DNA of 64,000 bases from CBDFLA01 sp965248915 (GCA_965248915.1 OZ252216.1:930001-994000); one strand, 5' to 3'; shown: positions 1-9,474, numbered from the stretch's first letter. The notes: a model not told the origin generated them from the letters alone. Translations and numbers: made by a program.

Positions 1-1619
1 AGTTAGAAGACCTTGCCTTCGCTGAGATTTTTCCGGAAGCAAGAGAGTCCATCATAAACCGACTCTCGTTCCTAACAGATGAGAGCGATGATTTGATCGA
101 GCGCATCAAGAGCGGTGTGCGACAAGTCCTTGTCGATAGCGGTGTTGATGTTGAAATTATCGGTCGACAAAAGAAGCCATTCTCCACATGGCGAAAACTG
201 CAAAGAAAAGAAATTTCATTCGAACAATTGTCCGATCTCGTGGGCTTTCGCGTTGTCGTCAATAGCGTCGATGAATGCTATCGAACTCTCGGCGTTCTTC
301 ACCAGAAATGGAAGACCGTGCCTGGCAGATTCAAGGATTATATTTCAACACCCAAGACCAACGGCTATCAGTCGATCCATACAACTGTGATCGGCCCGGA
401 ACAGCAGCGTGTTGAGGTACAGATCCGCACAAGGCAAATGCACGACGTTGCGGAATATGGTGTTGCCGCTCACTGGGCCTACAAAGAGCGCATGAAACTC
501 AAGAGCAAGGGCGATGGTTCTTCCGAGGACGATCCTTATCGTGCCCTCGGTCGCTTGGTTGATATGCTTGAACATGGCGACTCGCCGGAAGAATTTCTTG
601 AGCACACAAAGCTCGAGATGTTCATGGATCAGGTGTTTTGCTTCACGCCCAAAGGTGATCTTATTGCCTTGCCCATTGGGGCCTCACCGGTCGACTTTGC
701 TTATGCGGTTCACACAAATGTCGGAGATACCTGCATCGGTACCAAAGTAAATGGCGTAACAGTCCCCCTCCATACTCGGCTCAAGAATGGGGATAGCGTG
801 GAAATCTTGCGATCAAGTGCACAAAAGCCAGAGCCAACTTGGGAAGGAATCGCGGTTACCGGCAAGGCGCGTTCTGCGATTAGACGATTTGTTCGCGAAT
901 CTGAGCGCAGCGAATTTATGACCTTAGGCCGTGATGTCATTCAGCAATTCTTTGCGCGAGAACAACAAGAATTCACGAACAAAGGTTTGGAATATGCCGC
1001 CAAACGTCTAAGCCTTGAAAACGCCGATGAAGTTTTGGTGCAGGTGGGGCAAGGCCACATCACAGGGCAAGACGTGTTGACCGCGGTTTATCCGGGAATT
1101 CGCAGCCGCGCCAGACGGGCCCGTCAATCACTCAAAAAAGCAGTAGGGCTGGGACCCAATGATGCACCTGTGCCCATCAAAGGCCTCAAATCCGGTCTCG
1201 CCGTTCATTTGGGTGAGTGCTGTTATCCGGTGCCGGGTGATCGCATCGTGGGCATCATTGACCCGGGCAAGGGCGTCAAAGTTCACACAATTGACTGCGC
1301 AACGCTGGAGACCCATCAAGAAACGCAGGATCAATGGATCGATCTTTCTTGGGAGCCAAAGGCTTCGGAGACAGTTCGAATGACCGGTCGCATTCGCGCC
1401 AACTTGCATCACGAGCCAGGGGCACTTGGTGCAATGTGTACGCGAGTTGCTGACTATGACGGTAACATTATCAACATTCGGATGACCGAACGACGAACGG
1501 ACTTTTTTGAAGTGATTGTCGATATTGAAGTCGACGACGCCAAGCACCTCACCCACATTATTGCCGCGCTACGAGCGAATCCTCTTATCAAATCTGCGAA
1601 ACGTGTTCGCGGGTCATAG
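1..1619 (+). CDS. rsh: Bifunctional (p)ppGpp synthetase/hydrolase Rsh, 5'-truncated by window edge
   Basis: RelA/SpoT-homologue enzyme that makes and degrades the alarmone (p)ppGpp. The reading frame is open from base 3, so the gene enters from the left; about 190 residues, including most of the HD hydrolase domain, are outside. The visible 538 residues hold the synthetase domain (GRQKKPFSTWRK, EVQIRTRQMHD), a TGS domain (from about MDQVFCFTPKGD) and a C-terminal ACT domain (HHEPGALGAMCTRVA). The synthetase carries the basic RFKD motif typical of bifunctional Rel/SpoT enzymes rather than the acidic EXDD of monofunctional RelA. It is followed after 26 bases by pyrE on the same strand, a neighbourhood common in Alphaproteobacteria. 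The hydrolase active site cannot be judged from this window. Confidence 0.95.
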   Translation, partial: LEDLAFAEIFPEARESIINRLSFLTDESDDLIERIKSGVRQVLVDSGVDVEIIGRQKKPFSTWRKLQRKEISFEQLSDLVGFRVVVNSVDECYRTLGVLHQKWKTVPGRFKDYISTPKTNGYQSIHTTVIGPEQQRVEVQIRTRQMHDVAEYGVAAHWAYKERMKLKSKGDGSSEDDPYRALGRLVDMLEHGDSPEEFLEHTKLEMFMDQVFCFTPKGDLIALPIGASPVDFAYAVHTNVGDTCIGTKVNGVTVPLHTRLKNGDSVEILRSSAQKPEPTWEGIAVTGKARSAIRRFVRESERSEFMTLGRDVIQQFFAREQQEFTNKGLEYAAKRLSLENADEVLVQVGQGHITGQDVLTAVYPGIRSRARRARQSLKKAVGLGPNDAPVPIKGLKSGLAVHLGECCYPVPGDRIVGIIDPGKGVKVHTIDCATLETHQETQDQWIDLSWEPKASETVRMTGRIRANLHHEPGALGAMCTRVADYDGNIINIRMTERRTDFFEVIVDIEVDDAKHLTHIIAALRANPLIKSAKRVRGS

Positions 1620-1645
1620 ATTATCTCAACCAAACTCGGATACGA

Positions 1646-2236
1646 ATGCACATGAAACACGAGGCTGTTCTCAAAGAATTCTCAGACGCTGGCGCATTGC
1701 TCGAAGGTCATTTTCTCTTGTCATCGGGTCGCCACAGTGACCGCTACTTGCAGTGCGCGCGGGTGATGATGGACCCCAGCCGCGCCGCGCGATTATGTCG
1801 TGCACTGGCAAAGAAGGTGAAAGAAGAAATCGCGAAAGACATAGACCTTGTTGTTTCGCCGGCCATGGGGGGTGTCATCGTTGGCTATGAAATGGCGCGC
1901 CAACTCAAAGTGCCGACGGTCTTCTTCGAGCGGGTGGGCAAAGATTTCGAACTGCGAAGAGGGTTCGAGATCGCCAAAAAAGCCAAGTGTTTGATGGTCG
2001 AAGACATCGTGACCACAGGGCTTTCCTCTAGAGAATGCATTGCAGCCATTAGGGAGCAAGGCGGTGTGGTGGTGGGTGCTACTTGCCTGATTGATCGGTC
2101 AAACGGCAAGGCCAAAATCGGCACAAAACTTGTCCCTTTGACAAGGCTTGAGATTGCTTCTTACGATGCAACTGATCTGCCACCCCATCTTCAAAAGACA
2201 AAGGCCATAAAGCCTGGAAGTAGGGGCTTGAAATAA
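1646..2236 (+). CDS. pyrE: Orotate phosphoribosyltransferase
   Basis: Transfers the phosphoribosyl group of PRPP to orotate to give OMP in de novo pyrimidine synthesis. The 196-residue product carries the PRPP-binding signature MVEDIVTTGLSS and the upstream motif SSGRHSDRYLQ. The ATG at 1646 is taken as start; a second ATG two codons later (1652) is equally possible because neither has a strong Shine-Dalgarno. It sits between rsh and pdxJ and is probably co-transcribed with them. Length and motifs are normal for the family. Confidence 0.95.
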   Translation: MHMKHEAVLKEFSDAGALLEGHFLLSSGRHSDRYLQCARVMMDPSRAARLCRALAKKVKEEIAKDIDLVVSPAMGGVIVGYEMARQLKVPTVFFERVGKDFELRRGFEIAKKAKCLMVEDIVTTGLSSRECIAAIREQGGVVVGATCLIDRSNGKAKIGTKLVPLTRLEIASYDATDLPPHLQKTKAIKPGSRGLK

Positions 2237-2262
2237 GTTCGACAACAATTGGTATTGAGAAA

Positions 2263-3051
2263 ATGAGTGCGATGAAACATCAATCAAGCGATCACTTGAG
2301 GCTAGGGGTTAATATTGACCACGTGGCCACAATTCGAAATGCACGTGGCGGCGGGCATCCCGATCCAATTCGCGCGGCCATTGTTGCCGCTAAAGCAGGT
2401 GCCGATGGCATCACTGCCCATTTGCGTGAAGATCGCAGACACATTTCTGATAGCGACATCGACCGAATTGTTGCAGAAAGTGAATTGCCTCTGAACTTGG
2501 AAATGGCGGCCACAGAGGAGATGTTGGAGATTGCATTACGCCATCGCCCCTGCGCAGTCTGCATTGTGCCTGAGCGTCGCGAAGAGCTGACAACAGAGGG
2601 CGGATTGGATGCGGCCGCCCACCACAATCACCTCGTCTACTACGTTGATAAGTTGGTGAGCGCAGGAAGCCGCGTCTCTTTGTTCATCGAAGCAAATCCA
2701 GTTCAATTCGCTGTGGCCAAAGCCATGGGTGCGCAGGTTGTTGAACTCCACACAGGGGCTTACTGCGACGCTTACATTGCCGGTGACGAAGAGCGTGTTA
2801 TGCGAGAGCTCGACAAGCTGACAAACGGTGCCAAAGAGGCCTCAGAGATGGGGTTGGAAGTGCATGCAGGCCACGGATTGACTTTTGATACGGTCAAACC
2901 GATTGCGGCAATTCCCGAAGTCGCGGAATTGAACATCGGCCACTTCCTTGTCGGGGAGGCGATCTTCTGTGGCCTTGACGTTGCGATAAAGCGCATGCGG
3001 TCGCTCATGGATGAGGCGCGCCGGGATCTCAGCGGCAACAAGAGTGCGTGA
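2263..3051 (+). CDS. pdxJ: Pyridoxine 5'-phosphate synthase
   Basis: Condenses 1-deoxyxylulose 5-phosphate with 3-amino-2-oxopropyl phosphate to form pyridoxine phosphate, the last ring-forming step of DXP-dependent vitamin B6 synthesis. The 262-residue TIM-barrel shows the N-terminal signature LGVNIDHVATIRNARG, the AHLREDRRH motif, and the C-terminal phosphate-binding stretch ELNIGHFLVGEA. The stop codon overlaps a possible GTG start of acpS (GTGA), so the two are likely translationally coupled. Member of the conserved pyrE–pdxJ–acpS–lepB–rnc–era–recO series. Confidence 0.96.
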   Translation: MSAMKHQSSDHLRLGVNIDHVATIRNARGGGHPDPIRAAIVAAKAGADGITAHLREDRRHISDSDIDRIVAESELPLNLEMAATEEMLEIALRHRPCAVCIVPERREELTTEGGLDAAAHHNHLVYYVDKLVSAGSRVSLFIEANPVQFAVAKAMGAQVVELHTGAYCDAYIAGDEERVMRELDKLTNGAKEASEMGLEVHAGHGLTFDTVKPIAAIPEVAELNIGHFLVGEAIFCGLDVAIKRMRSLMDEARRDLSGNKSA

Positions 3052-3056
3052 ACAGC

Positions 3057-3473
3057 ATGATCATAGGTATTGGCAACGACATTATCGACATCAGGCGCAT
3101 CGACAAATCACTAACCCGTTTCGGTGATCGATTTGTTCAACGTATCTTCACCGAACTTGAACAAAAGAAATCCGATCGACGGCACAATCGCGCTGCGAGT
3201 TACGCAAAAAGATTTGCGGCCAAGGAAGCCATGTCAAAAGCACTGGGCACTGGATTTCGCGAAAGTGTTTACTGGCGCGATCTGGGTGTTGTGAATCTGC
3301 CTTCGGGAAAGCCGACGATGCAATTGGCGGGTGGCGCCATGCGCCGCCTTGATGAATTGACGCCAGAAGGAATGCGCGCACAAATCGATCTGACGATCAC
3401 CGATGACTTTCCCTTGGCACAGGCCATCGTGATAATTTCAGCTGTTCCGGTCGACTATCCAGAACAAGTTTAG
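3057..3473 (+). CDS. acpS: Holo-[acyl-carrier-protein] synthase
   Basis: Transfers 4'-phosphopantetheine from CoA to a serine of acyl carrier protein, activating fatty acid synthesis. The protein starts with MIIGIGNDIIDIRRI, whose aspartate binds Mg2+, and contains the second family motif RFAAKEAMSKALG. I chose the ATG at 3057 because it gives the canonical N-terminus; a GTG at 3048 overlapping the pdxJ stop is the alternative and would add three residues. Located between pdxJ and lepB in a conserved block. Confidence 0.94.
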   Translation: MIIGIGNDIIDIRRIDKSLTRFGDRFVQRIFTELEQKKSDRRHNRAASYAKRFAAKEAMSKALGTGFRESVYWRDLGVVNLPSGKPTMQLAGGAMRRLDELTPEGMRAQIDLTITDDFPLAQAIVIISAVPVDYPEQV

Positions 3474-3512
3474 GCGCGTTAAGAGAGCAAAAGTGGGGGC
3501 GCAGAGTTGAGA

Positions 3513-4784
3513 ATGGGGACAACATCATTTTGGGGGAGGCTCTTGCCACGTCGCGATCACCTCTCTCATGCGGAAGCGCAAGCTGTCATCAAAGCGAGCA
3601 GCGGCGGCGCCATGTCGGTGAAACAGGAATTGGAGCGAATGTGGAATGCGCTGCAATTGTTATCTGACAGCAAAGGGGATGCGCGTGATGGGGATATCGA
3701 GAGATATCGCCAATCCCTTGAGGCGATCGATGCCGCGGTATCAAGGGCGGATTACAACGGCCTTTCCTTGATTGACGGAACGGGCTATAGGCTTGATTTG
3801 AGATCTGGATGGCGAGGGCAGTGGCAAAGAAAGATTGACCACACCTGTCTGCTATCAGGCGAAAGAGGTCTAGGTTTGATCGACGCTACGGCTCTAAGGA
3901 ACGGCGCCAATATGGAAGATGCCAACGAAAAAGCTAAAGAGGCCATCGAGAAAGTCGATTCCGTCATAGACAATCTTGAGGCGGACGAGCGCACGGTTGC
4001 CTCGGTCGACGAAGCGCCTGCAGCTGCCGATGTAGGTGACGGCGAAGAGGGAAGTGCTTTCAAAGAAATCGCCCAAATCGTGTTGATCGCTCTGATAATA
4101 GCGATGGTCGTCCGATCCCTGTTCTTTCAATTCTTCAACATTCCTTCTGGAAGCATGAAGTCAACCTTGCTCATCGGTGATTTCGTATTTGTTTCAAAAT
4201 TTGCTTATGGCTATAGCCACAAGTCATTTCCTTTAGGAATTGACTTCTTCGAAGGTCGTGTCTTTGAAGGGGTGCCCAAGCGTGGTGATGTTGTCGTCTT
4301 CAAACAAACTGCCGATGGCAGAACCGATTACATCAAACGTGTGGTTGGCCTGCCTGGTGACGTTGTTCAAATGAAAGACGGCGTTCTGTTCATTGATGAT
4401 GTGGAAGTGGCCAAGGAGCCTCTTGGCATGTTCCTTGACAGTGATCCGAGAAATGGCCGACCGGACCAGAAAATTCCCAGCTATAGAGAGACCTTGCCGG
4501 GAGGTGCATCTCATTTGACGTTGGACGAAGTGGGAAACGGAAGCGTCGACAATACCAAAGCCTTCCAGGTGCCAGACGGGCACTACTTTGTCATGGGGGA
4601 CAATCGAGACAATTCCGCTGACAGTCGCTTTGTAGATGGCGCTGTTACTTTTGTTCCGGCGGAAAATTTGGTTGGGCGCGCTGAACTCATCTTCTTCTCT
4701 GTGGATGGAACAGCCAAATTCTGGGAAGTATGGAAGTGGCCGTCCGCAATCCGCTATGAGCGGCTGTTTAAGAAAATCGAATGA
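3513..4784 (+). CDS. lepB: Signal peptidase I with a flagellin-like N-terminal extension
   Basis: Membrane serine protease that removes signal peptides from exported proteins. The C-terminal ~240 residues are a standard type I signal peptidase: one membrane helix (about 186-207), the nucleophile Ser214 in NIPSGSM, the general-base Lys275 in DYIKRVVGLPGD, and box E GDNRDNSADSR. Alphaproteobacterial LepB is normally about 250-290 residues; this frame is open for 423. The extra N-terminus reads like a flagellin fragment (RADYNGLSLIDGTG near residues 78-91, then GLGLIDATAL near 119-128). An internal ATG at 3912 is preceded by TAAGGA 11 bases upstream and would give a normal 290-residue LepB, so the true start is unresolved: TTG 3507, ATG 3513 or ATG 3912. 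The stop overlaps the rnc start (ATGA). Confidence 0.9.
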   Translation: MGTTSFWGRLLPRRDHLSHAEAQAVIKASSGGAMSVKQELERMWNALQLLSDSKGDARDGDIERYRQSLEAIDAAVSRADYNGLSLIDGTGYRLDLRSGWRGQWQRKIDHTCLLSGERGLGLIDATALRNGANMEDANEKAKEAIEKVDSVIDNLEADERTVASVDEAPAAADVGDGEEGSAFKEIAQIVLIALIIAMVVRSLFFQFFNIPSGSMKSTLLIGDFVFVSKFAYGYSHKSFPLGIDFFEGRVFEGVPKRGDVVVFKQTADGRTDYIKRVVGLPGDVVQMKDGVLFIDDVEVAKEPLGMFLDSDPRNGRPDQKIPSYRETLPGGASHLTLDEVGNGSVDNTKAFQVPDGHYFVMGDNRDNSADSRFVDGAVTFVPAENLVGRAELIFFSVDGTAKFWEVWKWPSAIRYERLFKKIE

Positions 4785-5479
4785 CGGATCAACAAAAACT
4801 GCCACCCCAAATAGAAACTGTCGCGGCGCGTCTAGGATACGAATTCAAGAATCCTGAACTCCTCGTCAGGGCACTCACTCATGCAAGTGCCGTTGAGGCA
4901 GACCTTGCCGACAATGAACGACTTGAATTCCTTGGAGACCGGGTCCTGGGTCTTGTGATTGCGCACAGGCTCATCGAAAAGTACCCGGGTTCAGCGGAAG
5001 GCCTGTTGGCACGTAGGCTCAACGAACTGGTTCGCAAAGAAACTTGTGCGGAAGTCGCCGACCAATATGAATTGGGGCGCGCCTTAATCCTTGATGTGGG
5101 CGAAGCACGAAGTGGTGGACGGAAAAAGAAAGCGCTGTTGGGTGACGCTTGTGAGGCGGTGATCGCTGCCATTTATCTGGATGGTGGTTTGACCGCTGCT
5201 CAAATGTTCATTGATAGCGCTTGGTCGCCCCATTTTGAGAAGGTGAAAAAGATATCGCCGGATGCAAAAACCGCCCTTCAGGAATGGTCGCACAAGGCAC
5301 ACGGCATCACGCCGGTCTATGTGCTGGACGAGCGGAGTGGTCCTGATCACGCGCCTGAATTCAAGATTTCAGTGAGCGTTGCTGATCTCGCCTCGGAAGT
5401 GGGTAAGGGACAATCAAAGCGAGAAGCCGAACAATCCGCAGCAGAAGCGTTGTTGCGTCGCGAGGGTGTTTGGACATGA
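4781..5479 (+). CDS. rnc: Ribonuclease III
   Basis: Double-strand-specific endoribonuclease that processes rRNA precursors and structured mRNAs. The 232-residue protein has the RNase III signature NERLEFLGDRVL near residue 45, the second acidic cluster GDACEAVIAAIYLDGG near 120, and a C-terminal double-stranded-RNA-binding domain (about 155-230, ending QSKREAEQSAAEALL). The ATG overlaps the lepB stop and the stop overlaps the era start, so lepB, rnc and era are likely coupled. Confidence 0.97.
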   Translation: MTDQQKLPPQIETVAARLGYEFKNPELLVRALTHASAVEADLADNERLEFLGDRVLGLVIAHRLIEKYPGSAEGLLARRLNELVRKETCAEVADQYELGRALILDVGEARSGGRKKKALLGDACEAVIAAIYLDGGLTAAQMFIDSAWSPHFEKVKKISPDAKTALQEWSHKAHGITPVYVLDERSGPDHAPEFKISVSVADLASEVGKGQSKREAEQSAAEALLRREGVWT

Positions 5480-6423
5480 CGAAAGAAGGCAACACGCGAC
5501 GCTCCGGATTTGTCGCTCTCATTGGAGCCCCGAACGCGGGAAAGTCTTCGCTGGTCAACCGCCTCGTTGGAGCCAAGATCGCAATCGTCACGCACAAAGT
5601 GCAGACGACGAGAACCAGACTTAGAGGGATCGTGGTGCATGGCAACAGCCAATTGGTCTTCGTCGACACCCCCGGCATTTTTGCGCCCCGTCGTCGCTTG
5701 GACAAAGCCATGGTCGAAGCCGCGTGGGGTGGGGCAGGAGACGCCGACATTGTCGCCTTGATTGTGGACGCCCATGCGTATCGCGATGCAGACAAAGGGG
5801 GCCAGCCTGCGCGCGCGACCGAAGACACGTTCAAGATTATCGAGAAACTCAAAGCCAATGAACAAAAGGCGGTCCTCGTACTCAACAAGATCGACACTAT
5901 CAAACAAACAGACCTTCTTGCCCTGACCGCCGATCTCAATGGCCGGTTTGCCTTTGATGATACTTTCATGGTTTCCGCCGAACGCGGCGACGGTATTGAG
6001 GATCTGGCCACATATTTCGCGGCCAAGGTCCCAGAAGGTCCATGGCTTTATCCCGAAGATCAAATGGCAGACGCGCCTTTGCGTTTTCTGGCCGCGGAAA
6101 TCACGCGTGAAAAACTCACACTGAGACTTCACGAAGAACTTCCCTATGCTTCGACCGTAGAAACAGAAGCTTGGCAAGAAAAGAAAGATGGCTCCGTGCG
6201 CATCGAGCAGGTCATCTATGTTGAACGACCAAGTCAAAAGGGCATTGTGCTTGGCAAGTCCGGTCGCGCCATAAAGGAAATTGGCCAACTCGCACGAGAA
6301 GAGATGATGACAAGTTTTGACCGCAAAGTTCATCTGTTCTTGTTTGTGAAAGTGCGCGAGAAGTGGGGTGACGACCCAGAGCGATATCGTGAACTGGGTC
6401 TCGATTTTCCAAAGGCGGATTAA
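5476..6423 (+). CDS. era: GTPase Era
   Basis: Essential GTPase that binds the 3' end of 16S rRNA and helps 30S subunit assembly. All G motifs are visible: GAPNAGKSS (G1), TTRTRLRG (G2), DTPGIF (G3), NKID (G4) and the SAERGDG segment (G5). The C-terminal KH domain shows GIVLGKSGRAIKEIG. I use the ATG at 5476, which overlaps the rnc stop as ATGA; a TTG at 5470 is an unlikely alternative. A long open frame on the opposite strand is its shadow. Confidence 0.97.
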   Translation: MTKEGNTRRSGFVALIGAPNAGKSSLVNRLVGAKIAIVTHKVQTTRTRLRGIVVHGNSQLVFVDTPGIFAPRRRLDKAMVEAAWGGAGDADIVALIVDAHAYRDADKGGQPARATEDTFKIIEKLKANEQKAVLVLNKIDTIKQTDLLALTADLNGRFAFDDTFMVSAERGDGIEDLATYFAAKVPEGPWLYPEDQMADAPLRFLAAEITREKLTLRLHEELPYASTVETEAWQEKKDGSVRIEQVIYVERPSQKGIVLGKSGRAIKEIGQLAREEMMTSFDRKVHLFLFVKVREKWGDDPERYRELGLDFPKAD

Positions 6424-6435
6424 GGCGACTGATGC

Positions 6436-7170
6436 GTGGAATGGACTGACGAAGGCATCGTAATTTCGGCGCGGAAACATGGAGAGAATTCGGTCATTGC
6501 CGACCTCTTCACACGAGATCATGGCCGTCACAAAGGCCTGGTTCGTGGCGGGTCGTCCCGCAAACATCGCGCCACTTTACAACCAGGCAGTTCAGTCACC
6601 GCCGTGTGGCGCGGAAGATTGTCTGAGCACTTGGGCTCTTACACTCTTGAGCCGGTCAGAACCCGAGCGGCCACACTGCTCGACGATGAATTGGGTCTTG
6701 CGGGGTTGAGTGCAGCCTGTGTGGTCGCCACAGTGGCTTTGCCCGAGCGGGAACCACACGCGGCACTGTTTGAGGCCTTCGCCGTGCTGCTTGACCGTCT
6801 CGAAGACCGCGACGTCTGGCCAGCGCTCTATGTGCGATGGGAGTTGGGGCTTTTGAGTGAATTGGGGTTCGGATTGGATCTTAGTCACTGTGCGGCAACG
6901 GGGACCTTGGAAGACCTCACCTATGTGAGCCCAAAATCCGGCCACGCGGTCTCGACGGACGCAGCACAACCCTATAAGGAGCGCCTCTTTCGCTTACCGG
7001 ATTTTCTGGTGGCGCGTGAGATAGAGCACGCCCCAATTGCTGATATTTTGGAGGGTTTGCGCATGTCGGCCCATTTTCTGGAGCGCCGCGTGCTCATTCC
7101 TCACAATCAATCCCTGCCGGATGCGCGACTAAGGTTGGCAGAGCGCCTACAAACCCTTGTCAAAGACTGA
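6436..7170 (+). CDS. recO: DNA repair protein RecO
   Basis: Recombination mediator that, with RecR, loads RecA onto SSB-coated single-stranded DNA. The 244-residue product begins MEWTDEGIVISARKHGENS, the OB-fold N-terminus of RecO, and continues with the helical domain (PALYVRWELGLLSELGFG). The start is GTG with AAGG about 10 bases upstream. It closes the conserved rnc–era–recO cluster, 12 bases after era. The zinc-finger cysteines of some RecO proteins are not obvious here; only the one in LSHCAATG is clear. Confidence 0.93.
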   Translation: MEWTDEGIVISARKHGENSVIADLFTRDHGRHKGLVRGGSSRKHRATLQPGSSVTAVWRGRLSEHLGSYTLEPVRTRAATLLDDELGLAGLSAACVVATVALPEREPHAALFEAFAVLLDRLEDRDVWPALYVRWELGLLSELGFGLDLSHCAATGTLEDLTYVSPKSGHAVSTDAAQPYKERLFRLPDFLVAREIEHAPIADILEGLRMSAHFLERRVLIPHNQSLPDARLRLAERLQTLVKD

Positions 7171-7230
7171 GAGAATCGCAGACAAAGACGGATCGGGCAG
7201 TAGGATCGATCGTAACAAAGTGAGAGTGCC

Positions 7231-9459
7231 ATGAGCGCCCCAACCACCTTTGATGATAATATTGAGCGCCAACCATTGGGTAAGGCTCTCGGCGAGCGAT
7301 ATCTGGCCTATGCCTTGTCGACCATCATGCACCGGGCATTGCCCGACGTGCGCGACGGCTTGAAGCCGGTTCATCGTCGTTTGATGTACGCCATGCAGCA
7401 GCTGAAGCTCGATCCCAACTCTGGCTTCAAGAAGTCTGCTCGAGTGGTCGGTGATGTCATCGGTCGTTATCACCCCCACGGCGACCAAGCCATTTACGAT
7501 GCCCTCGTACGCCTTGCCCAAGACTTTACCGTCCGCTATCCACTGATTGATGGGCAAGGTAACTTTGGCAATATTGACGGCGATAACGCCGCGGCCATGC
7601 GGTACACAGAGTCCCGCCTTACCGAGGTCGCGCAAGCCCTTCTTCAACACATCGACCTCGATACGGTTGACTTCAGAGAGACCTACGACGGCGAAGAGAT
7701 GGAACCCGTCGTATTGCCAGGGGCGTTTCCAAATCTTTTGGCGAACGGAGCCTCAGGGATCGCTGTGGGCATGGCTACAAGCATACCGCCCCACAATGCG
7801 CACGAAATTTGCGACGCGCTCTTACATCTATTGAAAGCGCCCAATGCCCGCATCGAAACGCTTGTTGAGTATATTCCTGGGCCCGACTTCCCAACCGGTG
7901 GAATTATTGTTGATTACTACGACTCTATTCTTGAGGCCTACAAAACCGGACGTGGCAGCTTCCGCGTACGCGCGAAGTGGGAAAAGGAAAAGGGATCGCG
8001 GGGCACCTACAACATCGTCATCATCGAGATGCCGTACCAAATCCAAAAGGCCCGCCTGATTGAGAAGATTGCCGAGCTCATTCAAAACCGCAAAGTGCCC
8101 ATTCTTGCTGATGTGCGTGACGAATCCGCTGAGGACATTCGCCTGGTGCTGGAGCCGAAGAACAAAAACGTGGACCCAGAAGTCTTGATGGAAACGCTTT
8201 TCAAGATGACGGATCTTGAGACGCGCATCTCCCTCAACATGAATGTGCTCGACAAAGATCAAACACCGCGGGTGATGAACTTGCGCGAAGTACTCCAAGC
8301 CTTCCTCGACCACCGGCGCGAAGTTCTGATCCGTCGCACCAATTATCGGTTGGAGAAGATCGAGACGCGCCTGGAACTTCTTGGCGGCTATCTCATCGCC
8401 TATTTGAACTTGGATGAAGTGATCCGGATTATACGATTTGAAGATGAGCCTAAGAAGGAACTGATCATTGCCTTTAAGCTGACCGAGAACCAAGCAGAGG
8501 CCATCCTCAATATGCGCCTTCGGTCATTGCGCAAGCTTGAGGAAATGGAGATTAAACGCGAAGACAAAGACCTCAGGTCAGAGCGGACAGAACTTCGCAA
8601 ACTTGTCAAATCAGACGATCTGCAGGACAAGCAGCTGGCGTCCGAGATCAAAGATATCCGCACCCGGTTTGGATACAGCACGAAACTGGGCGCCAGGCGC
8701 ACAGACTTTGCCGAAGCGCCAGAATTTGCCGAAGATGCCTTTGAGGTCTTGGTCGAAAAAGAGCCGATCACCGTGATCTGCTCTGAGAAGGGATGGATCC
8801 GGGCGCTCAAGGGTCACGCCGACGCGTCAACCGAAGTAAAATACAAAGAAGGCGACAAAGAGCGGTTCAGATTGCACGCTGATACGCATGACAAGCTCGT
8901 CGTCTTTGCCACCAACGGCAAGTTCTACACCTTGGGATGCGACAAGCTCCCCGGCGGTCGCGGCAATGGCGAACCCATCCGCCTCATGGTCGACCTGGGC
9001 AACGACGAAGACATCGTCAATGTCATGGTTCACCAGCCAGATCGCGAACTGATCGTTGCGGCGACATCAGGACACGGGTTCATTGTGCCCGAAAACGAAG
9101 TAATTGCTACGAAGCGCGGCGGCAAACAGGTCTTGAACGTCAAGACGCCGAATGAAGCGGCCGCTTGTCAAGTTGCCGACGGCGACAGCATTGCTGTCAT
9201 GGGCGATAACCGCAAATTGGTGATTTTCCCCATCGAGGACATGCCGGTGATGACACGTGGCAGAGGCGTCACCTTGCAACGCTACAAAGATGGTGGATTG
9301 GCCGACGTCAAGGCGTTCTATTTGGAGGAAGGCCTCTCCGTGCCAGATAAATCTAACCGCATGCACACGTTCGATGATCTCTTCGATTGGCAGGGCAAAC
9401 GCGGAAATGCTGGCCGTTTACCACCACGCGGCTTTCCTCGGCGGAACAAGCTGAATTAA
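7231..9459 (+). CDS. parC: DNA topoisomerase IV subunit A
   Basis: Breakage-reunion subunit of topoisomerase IV, which decatenates daughter chromosomes with ParE. The 742-residue protein has the winged-helix catalytic core with the DNA-linking Tyr125 in AAMRYTESRL and a C-terminal beta-pinwheel region. The quinolone-determining segment reads HPHGDQAIYD: the residue equivalent to E. coli Ser80 is Gln86 and Glu84 is Asp90. Length and short C-terminal domain fit ParC rather than GyrA. The ATG at 7231 has GAGAG upstream. parE is not in the window. Confidence 0.95.
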   Translation: MSAPTTFDDNIERQPLGKALGERYLAYALSTIMHRALPDVRDGLKPVHRRLMYAMQQLKLDPNSGFKKSARVVGDVIGRYHPHGDQAIYDALVRLAQDFTVRYPLIDGQGNFGNIDGDNAAAMRYTESRLTEVAQALLQHIDLDTVDFRETYDGEEMEPVVLPGAFPNLLANGASGIAVGMATSIPPHNAHEICDALLHLLKAPNARIETLVEYIPGPDFPTGGIIVDYYDSILEAYKTGRGSFRVRAKWEKEKGSRGTYNIVIIEMPYQIQKARLIEKIAELIQNRKVPILADVRDESAEDIRLVLEPKNKNVDPEVLMETLFKMTDLETRISLNMNVLDKDQTPRVMNLREVLQAFLDHRREVLIRRTNYRLEKIETRLELLGGYLIAYLNLDEVIRIIRFEDEPKKELIIAFKLTENQAEAILNMRLRSLRKLEEMEIKREDKDLRSERTELRKLVKSDDLQDKQLASEIKDIRTRFGYSTKLGARRTDFAEAPEFAEDAFEVLVEKEPITVICSEKGWIRALKGHADASTEVKYKEGDKERFRLHADTHDKLVVFATNGKFYTLGCDKLPGGRGNGEPIRLMVDLGNDEDIVNVMVHQPDRELIVAATSGHGFIVPENEVIATKRGGKQVLNVKTPNEAAACQVADGDSIAVMGDNRKLVIFPIEDMPVMTRGRGVTLQRYKDGGLADVKAFYLEEGLSVPDKSNRMHTFDDLFDWQGKRGNAGRLPPRGFPRRNKLN

Positions 9460-9474
9460 GCTATGCCAATTGCT

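Noticed and set aside
5347..6567. 406-residue minus-strand open frame opposite era
   Set aside because: Shadow of era and the recO start; all G motifs and the KH domain are on the plus strand.
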